From Brevibacillus massiliensis (lineage in GTDB: Bacteria; Bacillota; Bacilli; Brevibacillales; Brevibacillaceae): a DNA stretch of 35,968 nucleotides. The DNA is taken from the NCBI RefSeq assembly GCF_000311785.1, contig NZ_HE978549.1, forward strand, positions 3,476 to 39,443, given 5' to 3'. A model generated the notes under the pieces. It was not told the origin of the DNA. It saw only the letters and a program-made list of their open reading frames with translations, and made no database searches. This document shows, one piece after another, positions 25,405-33,175 of this stretch. Both the position numbers and the translations under genes were made by a program. Each line of letters opens with the position of its first letter. The stretch's first letter is position 1.

Positions 25405-26157
25405 TCAGATTCCGCCGCGCACGTACAGGACTTGGCCGGTAATAAAGCTGGACTCCTCCGATACGAGAAAGAGGACGGCGTTGGCAATGTCAATCGGCTT
25501 GCCTGTTCTCCCCAGCAGCGACCGCTCTGCCGCCGCCCGTTTAAACGCTTCAAAATCGCTACCGACCCGCTCTGCCGTCGCCTTGGTCATGTCTGTTTCA
25601 ATGAACCCGGGGGCGATCGCATTTACGTTGATGTTGAATTTGCCAAGTTCGATCGCCAGTGTCCTGGTGAACCCTTGCAAGCCGGCCTTTGCCGTGGCGT
25701 AATTGAGCTGGCCGCGATTGCCCAGCGCTGAGGTGGAGCTGAGATTGACGATCTTGCCGTACCGCTGCGGCACCATGTATCGCTGAGCCGCCTGGGACGC
25801 GTAGAAAGAGCCTTTCAGATGCACGTTCATCACGGTATCCCAATCCTCATCCGTCATTTTGTGAACCAGATTGTCGCGGATCACCCCGGCATTATTGACC
25901 AGGATGTCAAGACGGCCAAACGTGTCGACGGCTTTCTGCACCATCTCCTCGACCGACTGCCGCTCGGTGATGTTGCACGGCACGGCAATCGCTTCGCCGC
26001 CGGACGCTTTGATCGCCGCTGCCGTTGCTTCGCAGGCGTCCGCCCGTATGTCGGTCACGACGACCTTAGCCCCTTCTTCGGCCAGCCGCCCGGCAGTTGC
26101 CGCTCCAATGCCCCGCCCTGATCCCGTAATAATAGCTACCCGATCTTTTACTCTCAT
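25405..26157 (-). CDS. SDR-family 3-oxoacyl reductase / hydroxyacyl-CoA dehydrogenase (FabG-like)
   Basis: 250 residues from ATG 26157 (GGGAG seven bases upstream; an ATG at 26163 is also possible). Classical SDR: cofactor [12 protein letters not shown], catalytic Ser in [16 protein letters not shown] (Tyr-x3-Lys), and C-terminal [12 protein letters not shown]. An Asp in VVTDIRAD after the second strand favours NAD over NADP. In this operon it more likely oxidises 3-hydroxyacyl-CoA to ketoacyl-CoA than works in fatty-acid synthesis. Confidence 0.9.
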   Translation of the reverse strand: MRVKDRVAIITGSGRGIGAATAGRLAEEGAKVVVTDIRADACEATAAAIKASGGEAIAVPCNITERQSVEEMVQKAVDTFGRLDILVNNAGVIRDNLVHKMTDEDWDTVMNVHLKGSFYASQAAQRYMVPQRYGKIVNLSSTSALGNRGQLNYATAKAGLQGFTRTLAIELGKFNINVNAIAPGFIETDMTKATAERVGSDFEAFKRAAAERSLLGRTGKPIDIANAVLFLVSEESSFITGQVLYVRGGI

Positions 26158-26205
26158 ACTCATTCTCCCTTCCGTTTCACATCCCGAAATCCGGGACATG
26201 TCGTT

Positions 26206-26628
26206 TTACTGCTCTGCCGGAATCGCGTACTCGGCATGTCCCCGGACTGCCTTATTTCCTTCTTGCGTGGCAGCCCATACTTCACAGGAAACGATCTGCC
26301 TGCCCGCCTCGATCCGGGTCTCAAGCACCCGGCCTTCGCAGGTGAGCTCATCTCCGGGGCGGACCATTCCCGTAAACCGGACACCGAATATTCGCAGTTC
26401 TCCTTCCATGCCGATGACATCCGTCATGAGTTGGCCGACAAACGCCATGGTCAGCATGCCATGGGCGATGACACCGCCAAGTCCCGCCTCGAGGGCAAAC
26501 TCTTCCACGGTGTGAATCGGGTTGAAATCCCCGGAAGCCCCGGAGTACATGACCAGCTGTGTTTTGGTAATGGGCGGTTTCGTCAACGGCCCGATTGTCT
26601 CGCCCGATTGAAACAGTTTGTTTCCCAT
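26206..26628 (-). CDS. MaoC-type enoyl-CoA hydratase, catalytic hot-dog subunit
   Basis: 140 residues from ATG 26628 (AGGAGG nine bases upstream; GTG 26631 is the alternative). Hydratase-2 motif YSGASGDFNPIHTVEEFA with the catalytic Asp and His, then GGVIAHGMLTMAF. It adds water to trans-2-enoyl-CoA, giving the (R)-3-hydroxyacyl-CoA. The upstream gene encodes the matching non-catalytic half, so the active enzyme is probably a heterodimer, as in HadAB-type pairs. Confidence 0.88.
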   Translation of the reverse strand: MGNKLFQSGETIGPLTKPPITKTQLVMYSGASGDFNPIHTVEEFALEAGLGGVIAHGMLTMAFVGQLMTDVIGMEGELRIFGVRFTGMVRPGDELTCEGRVLETRIEAGRQIVSCEVWAATQEGNKAVRGHAEYAIPAEQ

Positions 26629-26641
26629 CACCTTCCCCCTC

Positions 26642-27079
26642 CTATCCCCGGTAGATCGTTGTCATCTTCGCGATGAAAACGGTTTCGTCGGATTCGTTGA
26701 CCCCTTTTTGCTCGTGGACCAAAAATGTCATCCGCCCCAGCTTTCCTTCCTTGTCGTAGACATCCACCAATTTCGTCGAGCAGTAGAGCACGTCGCCGGC
26801 GCATATTGGCTGGAAGTACCGGAACTCCTGCTCGCCGTGAATCAACCCTTCGCGCTTTATTTTGAAATCAGGGATGGCACCGTAGTCGAACGTGCGGCTA
26901 AATGTCGGCGGTGCGACGATGCGTCCGTAACGGGTGGTCTTCGCGTACTCCTCGTCGCGGTATATCGGATTCGGATCTCCGATCGCATCGGCAAATTTGC
27001 GGATCGCCCCTTTTTCCACTTCGTTTTTGACAGGCTTCGACTCCATTCCGACAAACCGTTGAAACAACTCTGCGCTCAT
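26642..27079 (-). CDS. MaoC-like N-terminal hot-dog subunit (FAS1-dehydratase-like)
   Basis: 145 residues from ATG 27079 (GGGGG upstream), the first gene of the operon. Motifs FADAIGDPNPIYRDEEYA and RIVAPPTFSRTF, HGEQEFRYFQPICAGDVL. The position equivalent to the catalytic His is Tyr (NPIY), so this is the substrate-binding half of a two-subunit hydratase whose catalytic half is the next gene, 10 bases away. Confidence 0.88.
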   Translation of the reverse strand: MSAELFQRFVGMESKPVKNEVEKGAIRKFADAIGDPNPIYRDEEYAKTTRYGRIVAPPTFSRTFDYGAIPDFKIKREGLIHGEQEFRYFQPICAGDVLYCSTKLVDVYDKEGKLGRMTFLVHEQKGVNESDETVFIAKMTTIYRG

Positions 27080-27103
27080 TGAATCCCCCATTCCTCGGAA
27101 ATT

Positions 27104-27119
27104 AACTGACCGGTTGGTA
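27104..27119. promoter_or_regulatory. ACCGGT-centred dyad, candidate TetR operator
   Basis: AACTGACCGGTTGGTA, an imperfect dyad centred on ACCGGT, lies between the -10 and the first gene of the acyl-CoA operon. Many TetR regulators bind GACCGGTC-type sites, and a TetR gene closes the operon. Support is positional. Confidence 0.35.
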
Positions 27120-27141
27120 TGTAGCTGCATTAGTCATTGAT

Positions 27142-27170
27142 ATTATATTCAAAAATATCAGTTAATTCAA
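27142..27170 (-). promoter_or_regulatory. Sigma-A promoter of the acyl-CoA operon
   Basis: On the minus strand TTGAAT (27165-27170) - 17 bases - TATAAT (27142-27147). The start would fall near 27135, about 55 bases before the first ATG. This is a near-consensus match in an AT-rich gap. Confidence 0.8.
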
Positions 27171-27213
27171 ATATTTTTCATTATTTATCTATTTTTCTGA
27201 ATAAAAAGTTGCT

Positions 27214-27451
27214 ATGATACTTGGTGAACATCCATTATTCAGCAAGGCGAATCTCACGGAGCAATTCATGAGCCGGAAGCGAAACGGGAATGCAAAGCGG
27301 CCGGACGATTTCACTATCGCTATCAAAATGGCGAATCGGCTGCCGATGTTTATCTGGCTCCGCCCTGTTTATGAACACTGTCGTCCAGCGGCTGGTCCAG
27401 CAGCAGCGATATGATCATTTGCTGGTGGTGTCGCATGCCGCCTTTATGTGA
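27214..27451 (+). pseudogene. Histidine phosphatase (phosphoglycerate-mutase family) remnant
   Basis: In one frame it reads ECKAAGRFHYRYQNGESAADVYL, and after a one-base shift near 27360 LFMNTVVQRLVQQQRYDHLL, VVSHAAFM, ending TGA at 27449-27451. These are the YRxxNGESxADVY and LVVSHA blocks of the histidine phosphatase family. The N-terminal RHG motif is missing. No ribosome site was seen. Clearly debris. Confidence 0.65.
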
Positions 27452-27757
27452 TTCCCTATGATCCGCAGAAGGCGAAAGCCAGTTGTTGGCGGCTGCCGGC
27501 GTCTCCCACGTCAAGCTCGACATCATCCTGAAACCCGACGCGTTCAGCATGCGGCTCGAGGATCGGGGAGGCCGTGCGGGCACAGCTGGACCAGGTCGGC
27601 ATCAAAGTGAATCTGCATCCGACAGAAGTGACCAAACTGACCGAAGAGTTTTTCAAAGTGTTCAAATATCCTGCCGCCATCGCCCGAACGTCCAACAGTA
27701 AGCGACCCGAAGTTTCAATTCCTCTCAATCGAAAAGCAGGCGGCTGGTTGTCTTTGA
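27452..27757 (+). pseudogene. Peptide ABC transporter substrate-binding protein (SBP_bac_5) fragment
   Basis: Across three frame changes it reads PYDPQKAKA, LLAAAGVSHVKLDIILKPDA, VRAQLDQVGIKVNLH and SDPKFQFLSIEKQAAG, then a stop. The YDPxKAKxLLxxAG and QLxxIGIKV blocks are the C-terminal landmark of oligopeptide-binding proteins. Both ends are missing. It joins directly to the phosphatase remnant, so a deletion probably fused two broken genes. From 27758 to 27908 no gene is seen. Confidence 0.65.
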
Positions 27758-27840
27758 CAGCCATTTCTCCTATGATAAGAAAAGCTTCTAAAGAAGCCCT
27801 TTCGAAGAAGCTGGTTCTTCCTTAGCGAATGCCTTTCATG

Positions 27841-27884
27841 CAGGATAAGGAAGCCATTTCAGGAAGTTATCCTTTCTTATCCTG
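27841..27884. other. 9-bp inverted repeat before the thioesterase gene
   Basis: CAGGATAAG (27841-27849) and its perfect complement CTTATCCTG (27876-27884), 26 bases apart, with a second inner copy of TTATCCT at 27868-27874. It ends 24 bases before the thioesterase start. It could be an operator or a leader hairpin; an A7 run follows, so as a terminator it would act only poorly on the plus strand. Confidence 0.4.
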
Positions 27885-27908
27885 TAAAAAAACAGGGGGT
27901 GGAGAAGA

Positions 27909-28310
27909 GTGGAGACAAAATATCTGCAGGAATTGAAACATGATTTTTCTGATGTTCCTTTTTGGCGGCACGTCGGCTGCGTAATCGAGAGCGTTGAAGA
28001 AGGACAGGCGGTGCTGTCGCTTACCATACAGCACCACCACATCAACGGCAATATGACGCTCCACGGGGGCATGTACGCCACCTTGCTCGACAACGCGATG
28101 GGCCTTGCTGCCCGTTCTCTCGGAGAGAGGAAAGTGGCGACGACCAACATGAATATTCACTACCTCTCCAGCATTGGCGAAGGCACCATCTACGCCCGGG
28201 GCCGGGTGGTCCATACGACCAAGCGGACGATTACAGCCGAAGCCAGAGTGGAGACCGCAGACGGCGAACTGTTGGCGATGGGAACCGGCAGTTTTCGCGT
28301 GTTCAGGTGA
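27909..28310 (+). CDS. PaaI-type hot-dog acyl-CoA thioesterase
   Basis: 133 residues from GTG 27909, with AGGGGGTGGAG upstream. Hydrolyses acyl- or aryl-CoA to free acid and CoA. The family motif INGNMTLHGGMYATLLDNAMG is present (HGG, catalytic Asp), and the strand VATTNMNIHYLSSIGEGTIYA is typical. It stands alone, facing the TRAP operon end. Given the neighbouring acyl-CoA operon it may recycle CoA from dead-end products. Substrate unknown. Confidence 0.88.
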   Translation: METKYLQELKHDFSDVPFWRHVGCVIESVEEGQAVLSLTIQHHHINGNMTLHGGMYATLLDNAMGLAARSLGERKVATTNMNIHYLSSIGEGTIYARGRVVHTTKRTITAEARVETADGELLAMGTGSFRVFR

Positions 28311-28357
28311 GAGGTTTGCCTGAGGCTCTATCAGCGTTTTCAGCAAATGACTGGATG

Positions 28358-28397
28358 GCGGCAGCCCCTGTCCTTTCGCCGGATGAGGGGCTGCCGC
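28358..28397. terminator. 12-bp perfect hairpin between convergent genes
   Basis: GCGGCAGCCCCT (28358-28369) pairs without mismatch with AGGGGCTGCCGC (28386-28397). It lies between the thioesterase stop (28310) and the dctM stop (28399) and probably protects or terminates both messages. No T-tract follows on either strand. Confidence 0.55.
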
Positions 28398-28398
28398 T

Positions 28399-29682
28399 CT
28401 ATGGTCCGAGCAAACCGGGCAGCCACATGGAGATTTGCGGGACGTAGGTGATCAGCAGCAAATCTGCCACGAGCAGCACGATAAAGGGGAAGATCCCGCG
28501 AATCAGATGTTCGAGCGAAATGTTGGCGATCCCCTGCACGATAAACAGATCGAGGCCGACCGGCGGGGTGATTAGTCCCAGGGCGAGGTTGACCACCATC
28601 ACCAATCCAAAGAAGACGGGGTCGATTCCCGCTGTTTTGATCAATGGCAGGAATAAAGGTGTTAAAATCGTGATGGCGGCAGACGCGTTTAAGAAACAGC
28701 CGGCGATGAACAGAATGATGTTGATCAACAGCAGTATCACGTACTTGTTGGTTGTGACGCCCATGATGAGAGCGGCCAATTGCCCGGGAATCTGTTCTGC
28801 GGTCAGCAGCCAGCCAAAAAGATTGGCTGCGGCGATGATGAATACAATCATCGCTGTCGTTATGCCGGCGCTCATCAAAGCATCGGGCAGCTGCTTCCAC
28901 TTTACATCTCTGTAGACAAACATCCCGACGAACAGGGCATAGGCGGCCGCAATCGCTGCGGACTCTGTCGGGGTGAACACTCCCGAACGTATCCCCACGA
29001 TGATGATGACGGGAAGCAGAAGCGCCCAGACCCCTTCTTTCAGGGCTTTTCGCAAGGTAGTCAGTTCAAAAGCGCCCCCTTGACGGTCATACCCCCTTTT
29101 CTTCGCCGTGAAGTAGTTCATACCCATGATCGATAAACCGATCAAGATTCCCGGAATGATGCCGGCTGTGAACAAAGCGCCGATGGATACCCCGGCTGTC
29201 ACACCGTAGACGATCATGGGAATGCTGGGCGGAATCACCACGGCGATCGTTCCGGCTGTCGCAACCGTAGACGCGGCAAAAGCCTTGTCATACCCCTTTT
29301 TTTCCATGACAGGAATCATCATTTTTCCGACAGCCGCCGTATCGGCAGCCCCTGAACCGGAGATTCCGGCAAAAAACATGCTGGCCAGCGTAGAGACTTG
29401 GGCCAGTCCCCCTTTCAGCCACCCCACGCAGGCGAATGCGACATTGGTAATCCGCTGGGCCATTGACCCCGCCATCATCAGCTCTCCGGCCAGCATAAAA
29501 AAGGGAATCGCCAGCAGCGGAAACGAATCTACCGCGGTAAAGAATCGCTGCGCAACGACGGTTAACGGGATCGGCACGGAACTGAGCCCGATCCCGCCAA
29601 TAGCCGCCAAAGACAGGGAGATGGCGATAGGCACACCGATTCCCATGCAGACAAATAACAGAAAAATAACCGGCAAAACCAT
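28399..29682 (-). CDS. dctM: TRAP transporter large permease (DctM)
   Basis: 427 residues, about 12 membrane segments, no soluble domain. The ion-driven translocation subunit of a TRAP carboxylate transporter. Family blocks: FPLLAIPFFMLAGELM, ASMFFAGISGSGAADTAAVG, STVATAGTIAVVIPPSIPMI, VFTPTESAAIAAAYA and NLALGLITPPVGLDLF. ATG 29682 follows AGAGGAGGGG. Last gene of the eight-gene operon, 13 bases after dctQ. Confidence 0.95.
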   Translation of the reverse strand: MVLPVIFLLFVCMGIGVPIAISLSLAAIGGIGLSSVPIPLTVVAQRFFTAVDSFPLLAIPFFMLAGELMMAGSMAQRITNVAFACVGWLKGGLAQVSTLASMFFAGISGSGAADTAAVGKMMIPVMEKKGYDKAFAASTVATAGTIAVVIPPSIPMIVYGVTAGVSIGALFTAGIIPGILIGLSIMGMNYFTAKKRGYDRQGGAFELTTLRKALKEGVWALLLPVIIIVGIRSGVFTPTESAAIAAAYALFVGMFVYRDVKWKQLPDALMSAGITTAMIVFIIAAANLFGWLLTAEQIPGQLAALIMGVTTNKYVILLLINIILFIAGCFLNASAAITILTPLFLPLIKTAGIDPVFFGLVMVVNLALGLITPPVGLDLFIVQGIANISLEHLIRGIFPFIVLLVADLLLITYVPQISMWLPGLLGP

Positions 29683-29695
29683 CCGAACCCCTCCT

Positions 29696-30289
29696 CTATC
29701 CGATTTTTTCCGCTATCGCAGGCTCTTCTTTTCTTCCTTCATCAACAGCTTCCCCTGACCTCTCCTTCCGATGCGAATGGACCGCCTCCGCAAGTAATGC
29801 AAACGAATGGAGCAAGCAAACGGCAGAACAGAGCAAGAGAGAGGCGTACATCACCGACATATTGAGATGCAGGGAAGGAGATAACTGCCCGTTGGTTATG
29901 ACTGCCATCTCAATTCCTTTGACCAATAGAACACCGAAAAACACGGAATTAAGGACTTCGACCGCGAGACTGCATCCTCGCTGCCACCGGGAGGGAAAGA
30001 ATTTCGTCACGATTTCCACTTGCGCATGGCCTTTGCTTTTGTATACCACGCCGATACCCAAAAATACGATCCAGATGAAGAGATAGCGGATGGCCTCTTC
30101 CAGCCAGGGGAAATTCAGCGCGGATAGATTGGCCTTGGGCAGCACACTTGTGAAAAAGGAGCTTTGCAGGATGTACCGCGAGAACACTTGGTAGATCGTA
30201 GCCAGAAAGGCCACCCCCATAAAAGTCACCACAACGTATCGTGACAGCTTGTCGACCCATTGGCTCAGCCTGTTTACCGATGCTCTCAT
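29696..30289 (-). CDS. dctQ: TRAP transporter small permease (DctQ)
   Basis: 197 residues with four membrane segments. The motif FLGIGVVYKSKGHAQVEIV (related to the GxxxxxxxGxHxxVD-type DctQ signature) and LNSVFFGVLLVKG are seen, and the C-terminus is charged and cytoplasmic. It forms the membrane complex with DctM. ATG 30289 has GGGAGG upstream. The protein is slightly longer than usual at both ends. Confidence 0.88.
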   Translation of the reverse strand: MRASVNRLSQWVDKLSRYVVVTFMGVAFLATIYQVFSRYILQSSFFTSVLPKANLSALNFPWLEEAIRYLFIWIVFLGIGVVYKSKGHAQVEIVTKFFPSRWQRGCSLAVEVLNSVFFGVLLVKGIEMAVITNGQLSPSLHLNMSVMYASLLLCSAVCLLHSFALLAEAVHSHRKERSGEAVDEGRKEEPAIAEKIG

Positions 30290-30337
30290 GTGAAAACCTC
30301 CCTTGGAGAAAGTCAGGAAGGGCGGAGCCTTCCCCTG

Positions 30338-31357
30338 TCAGTTCGTGTTTCTGATTTTTTCAATGAGGTCCTTGCCAATGGAATCCTGCATCTCCAGGTA
30401 AACGGGTTCCACCGCTTTGCGGAAGGAGTCCAGATCCGGATGTTCCTCCACCGTCATGCCATCCGCTTTTAACTGCTGCAAAAACTTCTCTTCGGATTCT
30501 TGGGAGACTTGCCGTTCATAGGCTCCCGCTTCTTTGGCCGCCTCTTTTACCGCCTGCTGCAGATCGGCAGGCAGCTGCTCCTGGGCCGCCTTGCTCATCA
30601 GGAAAATGGCGGCGTCGTAGGTATGGGCGTTCAGCGTCAAGTACTTTTGCACTTCATGAAATTTGTTCGTCGCGATTTGGGCCAAGGGATTTTCCTGTCC
30701 GTCCACGACTTTTTGCTCCATGGCGGTGTACAGTTCGCCGAAGGGGATCGGAGTCGGTGTTGCGCCCAGCGCATGAACAAAGGAGATGTAGGCGGGCGAC
30801 TCCTGTACGCGCAGCTTTAGCCCTTTTGCATCAGCCGCGGTCTTGATCGGCCTGACATTGTTTGTCAGATGGCGGTACCCGTTTTCCCAGAACGCCAAAT
30901 TCACGATCCCTTTTTGCAGCAGGTCGTTTGACAATTCCTGTCCGATCTTTCCATCGAGAACTTTTATCGCCTGCTCCCGATCACGGAACAGATAAGGCAG
31001 GCTGAGCACGTTTAATTTGGGGGCGAAGTTGGCGACGGGAGCAACCGAGCCGATGTGGAACTGAATGGTGCCTAATTGCAAGCCTTCGATTTGGTCGCGG
31101 CCGTTTCCAAGCTGGCTGCTGGGAAAAATGTCTATCTGGATCCTTCCCTTTGACTTCTCCGCGACGATCTGTTTAAATTTCTCCGCCCCCAGCTGATAGG
31201 GGTGTTCTCCTCCCTGGAGATGCCCCAACTTAAAGACAAACTCCGGCCCCGCGGAAGCGGCGATTGCCTGGTCAGAGGCCGCTTGCGGACCGCCGCCGCA
31301 GCCTGCGATGACGAAGATCATGCTCATCAAAAGCATTCTGATCGTTACTCTCCCCAT
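30338..31357 (-). CDS. dctP: TRAP transporter solute-binding lipoprotein (DctP)
   Basis: 339 residues. Lipoprotein signal with lipobox VIAGC (Cys about 20), so it is anchored outside the membrane as usual for Gram-positive TRAP systems. DctP blocks: FKLGHLQGGEHPYQLGAEKF, IQIDIFPSSQLGNGRDQIEG, LSLPYLFRD, and the carboxylate-binding Arg region LKLRVQESPAY with ALGATPTPIPFGELYTAM, VDGQENP. It binds organic acids. The operon suggests a 2-hydroxy acid, possibly sulfolactate. ATG 31357 follows AAAGGGGG. Confidence 0.94.
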   Translation of the reverse strand: MGRVTIRMLLMSMIFVIAGCGGGPQAASDQAIAASAGPEFVFKLGHLQGGEHPYQLGAEKFKQIVAEKSKGRIQIDIFPSSQLGNGRDQIEGLQLGTIQFHIGSVAPVANFAPKLNVLSLPYLFRDREQAIKVLDGKIGQELSNDLLQKGIVNLAFWENGYRHLTNNVRPIKTAADAKGLKLRVQESPAYISFVHALGATPTPIPFGELYTAMEQKVVDGQENPLAQIATNKFHEVQKYLTLNAHTYDAAIFLMSKAAQEQLPADLQQAVKEAAKEAGAYERQVSQESEEKFLQQLKADGMTVEEHPDLDSFRKAVEPVYLEMQDSIGKDLIEKIRNTN

Positions 31358-31369
31358 CTTGATCCCCCT

Positions 31370-32452
31370 TTAAAGTTGATCACGTGAAAGCAGCAGCTTT
31401 TTGGGAAACGTCACTTTGAGCTCTTTTCCCAAAGCGGCCAATTCCTTTTCTACCTCAGGCGGCAGCCGGATTCCCTTTGATACCCGTTCTGCACGCTCCT
31501 TTGCCCTGCGCTCGCCGGGAAACAGGATTTCTTTCACCCCGGGCATCCGCGGAACCGCTTTCATCTCTTGCAGCAGGACGCTCATCAGATGGGTAAAACG
31601 CTCCAGAGGCATAAATTTCTCCACGTCAAGCAGCAGGAAAAAGTGGCCCACATTCGCCTGCCCGCCGTCTTCGTTGTACAGGTTCTGGACATGCGGCCCA
31701 AAAGCAGCCCCGGACAAAACCCCTGTCAGCACTTCGACGGCAAGGGAAAGAGCGCAGCCCTTGGCCCCGCCTACAGGCAGGACAGCGCCGGCCAGTGCCT
31801 CTTCTGGGTCTTCGGTTTCCTCTCCGCGAGCATTGATCGCCCACCCTTTGGGGATGGGTTGTCCCTGTTTGGCGGCCAGAATGATTTTCCCCCTGGCGAC
31901 GACGCTGGTCGACATGTCAATCATCACCGGCGCCTCTGTTCCCGTGGGGAATCCGAAAGCGATCGGATTGGTCCCGAAGAATGCCCTCGCCCCTCCCCAC
32001 GGGGGGATTCCCGGCGGAGAATTGGTGAACACCATCGCAGCCAGCCCCTGGTCACATGCCATCTGACAGTAATAGGAAGCGGCCCCGAAATGATTGCTGC
32101 CGCGGACCGCGACGGCTGCCGCTCCGGTCTCCTTGGCGATCGACATTCCCTGCCTGCAGGCATGAACGGAGACGATTGGCCCCAGTCCGTTGTCCCCGTC
32201 AACCAGCAAGACGGACTCCCCCGTTTTTTTCATGGCAATCGCAGGGTTTGCGTGAATTCTCCCTTCCTTCATCCGTTTCGCATAGATGGGCAGCCGGCTG
32301 ATGCCATGGCTGTCGGTGCCCTCCAAATCAGCCCGAATCAGCACATCTGCCGCGACGGAAGCGTCTTCCCTGTTTACTCCCAGCCGCTCGAATACGAACC
32401 TGCAAAACCTTCTTAATTCTGCCGCAGCATATGTCATCGTTCGTTCACTCAC
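31370..32452 (-). CDS. Ldh-family (malate/L-lactate/sulfolactate type) NAD-dependent dehydrogenase
   Basis: 360 residues from GTG 32452 (ATG 32437 is a good alternative). The Ldh_2 family is unrelated to classical LDH. Motifs: ADLEGTDSHGISRLPIYAKR, catalytic-His block VRGSNHFGAASYYC, FTNSPPGIPPWGG, FFGTNPIAFGFP, and KGCALSLAVEVLTG. Members oxidise (R/S)-2-hydroxyacids, including ComC, (R)-sulfolactate dehydrogenase. The start overlaps the end of the GntR gene. It forms a pair with the D-2-hydroxyacid dehydrogenase of the same operon, which could supply opposite stereospecificity. Confidence 0.9.
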   Translation of the reverse strand: MSERTMTYAAAELRRFCRFVFERLGVNREDASVAADVLIRADLEGTDSHGISRLPIYAKRMKEGRIHANPAIAMKKTGESVLLVDGDNGLGPIVSVHACRQGMSIAKETGAAAVAVRGSNHFGAASYYCQMACDQGLAAMVFTNSPPGIPPWGGARAFFGTNPIAFGFPTGTEAPVMIDMSTSVVARGKIILAAKQGQPIPKGWAINARGEETEDPEEALAGAVLPVGGAKGCALSLAVEVLTGVLSGAAFGPHVQNLYNEDGGQANVGHFFLLLDVEKFMPLERFTHLMSVLLQEMKAVPRMPGVKEILFPGERRAKERAERVSKGIRLPPEVEKELAALGKELKVTFPKKLLLSRDQL

Positions 32453-33155
32453 GTTCGATTTGTTTTTGACGAATGATCGATTTTTCTACGCTGTTTAAAT
32501 GATCCAGCATCAGCTGTTTGGCTGTGTCTGCGTCTCGCAAAATGATGGAATCGACGATTTTTCCGTGTTCTTTGATCGATTGTGCGGCCCGGTCCGGAAT
32601 CCGGATCGACTCATTCCGCGCTTCGCCGAGCAGGTCGATGAGATGCAGCATAATGCGGTGCAGAACCGAATTCCCGGACATGCGGGTCAAAGCGAGATGA
32701 AACTTGTGGTCCAGCCGGGCCAGTGCCGCATAATCTCCTGCCTTGAGCGCCCGTCTGCTGTCGGCCAACATATGGGTCAACTCCGCTTCGCAAGCAGAAT
32801 CCACATGTTTGATGGCCCATTCGACCGCTTGCGTCTCCAATACCTTGCGAATCGCAAACAGCTCGATGATATGGTCATGCTTGACAAAAAAAGCCGACGT
32901 GATCTTGGCAAGCTGGGTATCGGCGTCGGCGACAAAGACGCCGTTTCCGTGCTTGATGTTCAGGTAGCCTTGCGCGGCCAGTATTTTAAATGATTCCCGG
33001 ATCGTGTTCCTGCTGACATTCATCAGCTGGGCCAATTCCCGTTCGCCCGGAATCCGTTCACCGGGGGCAAACTTTCCTTCGTATATCAAATTTTTGAGAT
33101 AGTCGACGACGGTGTCTGAGATATTCCTGCGATCTACCCGAAACGATTCAAACAT
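32445..33155 (-). CDS. GntR-family regulator (FadR/FCD subfamily)
   Basis: 236 residues from ATG 33155 (AGGTGAG upstream); longer in-frame starts lack a ribosome site. Winged helix at about 10-75: KFAPGERIPGERELAQLMNV, SRNTIRESFKILAAQGYL, KHGNGVFVAD. The FCD ligand domain carries metal-type residues (LDHKFHLAL, DxxFHxxL). It lies inside the operon it presumably controls, between the two dehydrogenase genes. It probably responds to the transported acid. Confidence 0.92.
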   Translation of the reverse strand: MFESFRVDRRNISDTVVDYLKNLIYEGKFAPGERIPGERELAQLMNVSRNTIRESFKILAAQGYLNIKHGNGVFVADADTQLAKITSAFFVKHDHIIELFAIRKVLETQAVEWAIKHVDSACEAELTHMLADSRRALKAGDYAALARLDHKFHLALTRMSGNSVLHRIMLHLIDLLGEARNESIRIPDRAAQSIKEHGKIVDSIILRDADTAKQLMLDHLNSVEKSIIRQKQIERE

Positions 33156-33175
33156 GTTCTCACCTGTATTCTCCT

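Noticed and set aside
31401-32416. Plus-strand open frames opposite the Ldh-family gene (221 and 282 codons)
   Set aside because: Complement of a well-conserved dehydrogenase frame; no family motif and no ribosome site.
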